Shown here: one piece after another, positions 62,306-64,000 of the stretch
Numbering within the stretch: the stretch's first letter is position 1
Layout of the letters: every line of letters begins with the position of its first letter
Made by a program: the position numbers and the translations under genes
The notes under the pieces: model-generated
Databases searched by the model: none
What the model saw: the letters and a program-made list of their open reading frames with translations, nothing else
What the model was told of the DNA's origin: nothing
NCBI GenBank assembly: GCA_031265825.1
Contig: JAISCD010000081.1
Span: forward strand, 18,574 to 82,573
Source: Treponema sp.
GTDB taxonomy: Bacteria; Spirochaetota; Spirochaetia; Treponematales; Breznakiellaceae
Length of the DNA: 64,000 nucleotides
Reading direction: 5' to 3'

Positions 62306-64000
62306 ATGGACATCATTAATAACATTTCCAAAACGTTAAAAGACGATCTTATGGTAGAACTCAAGAAAGACAGTCGGGTGTCCATAGCCGCTTCTTGTTT
62401 CTCCATGTACGCTTATAGGGAATTAAAAAAACAGTTTGAAGGCATTGCCAAATTGCGCTTCATATTCACGTCTCCAGCCTTTCTTGCCGAAAAGAATGAG
62501 TCAAAACGCCGGGAATTTTATATTCCCCGACTTACCCGTGAGAAGAGCCTTTACGGTTCAGAGTTCGAGGTAAAGTTGCGCAATGAACTTACCCAGAAGG
62601 CGATAGCCAGAGAATGTGCCGATTGGATAAGAAGAAAAGTCGAATTCCGTTCAAATACAACAAATGAAAACATGAGCGGCTTTGTAGCCATTCAGACCAA
62701 TGAGGATACGGTTTCTTACAATCCTGTCCAAAACTTTACCACCGTTGATTTAGGATGCGAAAAAGGCAATACCGCCTATACGATGATTACCAAAATCGAA
62801 TCCCCGCACAGCCACCAATTTCTCCAAGTATTCGACGATGTTTGGCGGGATAGCAAGAAGATGCAGGATGTTACCGGTGAAGTGATTGAAAATATCAGCG
62901 CCGTGTATCAGGAGAATCCTCCGGCGTTTATTTATTTTATTACCCTTTATAATATCTTTCGTGAATTCCTCGATGATATTTCTGAAGACGAGCTTCCCAA
63001 TGAAAAAAACGGGTTTAAGGACAGTATAATATGGCAAAAGCTTTACTCGTTCCAGAGAGATGCCGCGCTTGCCATCATCAATAAACTTGAACGCTACAAT
63101 GGCTGTATCCTCGCCGACAGCGTTGGTCTTGGCAAAACCTTTACCGCTCTGGCGGTTATCAAATATTACGAAAATCGGAACAAATCAATCCTTGTTCTAT
63201 GTCCTAAAAAGTTGCAGGACAACTGGAATACGTTTAAGGGTAATTACGTCAACAACCCAATCGCCGCCGACCGCCTTAATTACCATGTCCTTTTTCATAC
63301 GGACCTTTCGCGGGAAGACGGATATTCAAACGGCATAGACCTGAGCCGTATCAACTGGGGGAATTTCGATCTTGTGGTCATTGACGAATCTCACAACTTC
63401 CGCAACGGCGGTGATTACGGCGGCCCCGACGGAGATCGTGAAAACCGCTATCTCCGTCTCCTCACCCATGTCATCAAAGCCGGTGTAAAAACCAAAGTCC
63501 TCATGCTTTCCGCAACCCCGGTAAACAACCGCTTTTTTGACTTGTACCACCAGTTAAACCTTGCCTACGAAGGAGAGAGTGATATATTCAATGAAAAGCT
63601 CAATCTTAAAAAAGACAGGGATATAAAATATATTTTCCGCCAAGCCCAGTCCGCGTTTAACAAATGGAGTAAATTTGAAACGAAAGAAAAGACCACCGAA
63701 AATTTGCTTAATATGTTAGACTTTGATTTCTTTGAAGTGCTTGATAGCGTTACTATCGCCCGTTCCCGCAAGCATATAGAAAAATATTATGATACCGGCA
63801 GTTTTGGAAAGTTCCCCCAGCGGAATAAACCGATAACAAAGCGTCCATTTCTTACAACCCTTAAAAACGCGGTAAATTACAACGAGATATACGGGACCCT
63901 CAACAGTCTCAATTTGAGTATCTATATTCCTTCTGATTACATTCTTCCAAGCAGGATGGCGAAGTATCAGGGAAATACAGACCTTGGTAAACGCCTCACC
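62306..64000 (+). CDS. PLD-like plus SNF2-type helicase, runs off the right edge
   Basis: At least 565 codons, open to the window end. The N-terminal ~200 residues (SRVSIAASCFSMYAYRELKK, LRFIFTSPAFL) are a phospholipase D-like domain. The superfamily 2 helicase follows: Walker A ADSVGLGKTFTALAV, DEAH-like box VVIDESHNF and motif III MLSATPVNNR. Such PLD-helicase proteins are frequent in defence islands and may degrade or move along foreign DNA. No ribosome-binding site precedes the ATG, and a TATTAT box ends eight bases before it, so a leaderless mRNA is possible. The C-terminal part and partners lie outside. Confidence 0.85.
   Translation, partial: MDIINNISKTLKDDLMVELKKDSRVSIAASCFSMYAYRELKKQFEGIAKLRFIFTSPAFLAEKNESKRREFYIPRLTREKSLYGSEFEVKLRNELTQKAIARECADWIRRKVEFRSNTTNENMSGFVAIQTNEDTVSYNPVQNFTTVDLGCEKGNTAYTMITKIESPHSHQFLQVFDDVWRDSKKMQDVTGEVIENISAVYQENPPAFIYFITLYNIFREFLDDISEDELPNEKNGFKDSIIWQKLYSFQRDAALAIINKLERYNGCILADSVGLGKTFTALAVIKYYENRNKSILVLCPKKLQDNWNTFKGNYVNNPIAADRLNYHVLFHTDLSREDGYSNGIDLSRINWGNFDLVVIDESHNFRNGGDYGGPDGDRENRYLRLLTHVIKAGVKTKVLMLSATPVNNRFFDLYHQLNLAYEGESDIFNEKLNLKKDRDIKYIFRQAQSAFNKWSKFETKEKTTENLLNMLDFDFFEVLDSVTIARSRKHIEKYYDTGSFGKFPQRNKPITKRPFLTTLKNAVNYNEIYGTLNSLNLSIYIPSDYILPSRMAKYQGNTDLGKRLT

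Noticed and set aside
61996..62406. A 136-codon minus-strand frame with LNQKLIQ/VNQKFIH heptads that would form a coiled coil
   Set aside because: It is the reverse reading of array 5, overlaps the real dehydrogenase and helicase genes, and has no start signals.

Overview
The window is about 50% GC and reads as chromosomal DNA of a Treponema-like spirochaete. This is inferred from lipoprotein-rich gene content, many genes with no match to common families, an fhs gene, an rpsP-khpA-rimM-trmD-rplS order and gene families I associate with treponemes. There is no rRNA or tRNA to prove it. Housekeeping islands alternate with accessory DNA that is unusually rich in repeats and restriction-modification genes.

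Layout. (1) 1-10.2 kb: a minus-strand accessory block with SAM methyltransferase, GNAT, Phd antitoxin, MATE efflux, a restriction nuclease with an MT-A70 methylase, an ABC-2 exporter, a nucleotidyltransferase, a P-loop kinase and an ArsP-like permease. Imperfect palindromes that look like integron attC sites punctuate it (about 2.15, 4.02, 5.53-5.79 and 8.60-8.73 kb), so it looks like an integrase-less cassette cluster. (2) 10.3-21.3 kb: a VOC protein, a family A gene, two tandem near-identical 802-residue nuclease/methyltransferase genes plus a remnant of a third copy, MerR, nitroreductase and SDR. (3) 21.3-26.8 kb: cysK with an SsuABC-like ABC importer and a YVTN lipoprotein. (4) 28-40 kb: family B and C genes, an NlpC/P60 hydrolase, fhs, two related envelope proteins, an acyl-CoA synthetase, a convincing EcoRI-like R-M pair and an aldehyde dehydrogenase. 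(5) 40.9-54 kb: prmC, an EEP lipoprotein, two glycosyltransferases, an Rrf2 regulator, iorA, prfA-scpB, a second cysK and the rpsP-khpA-rimM-trmD-rplS-yraN operon. rimM appears to start at CTG. (6) 54.3-62 kb: a repeat-domain surface protein, an outer-membrane protein, a large lipoprotein and a Gfo/Idh dehydrogenase. (7) 62.3 kb to the right edge: a PLD-SNF2 helicase that runs off the window.

The most striking structure is a set of five tandem arrays (at 11.9, 27.8, 40.1, 57.5 and 62.1 kb). Their sequences are unrelated, but all have exactly the same 21-bp period, and most units carry a dyad-symmetric core. Four lie immediately 5' of members of one unrecognised protein family (A, B, C and a truncated D). 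The 3' side of each intact member runs into a second, GC-rich mosaic repeat family built on CACCC-TTC-GGGTG hairpins. The unit 'array - gene - GC-rich repeats' therefore recurs three times and looks like a dispersing cassette of unknown function. Two of the arrays are packed with GAATTC, the site predicted for the EcoRI-like enzyme at 35.2 kb.

Several important genes (fhs, iorA, a glycosyltransferase, prmC) have good promoter boxes so close to the start codon that leaderless or near-leaderless mRNAs are predicted.
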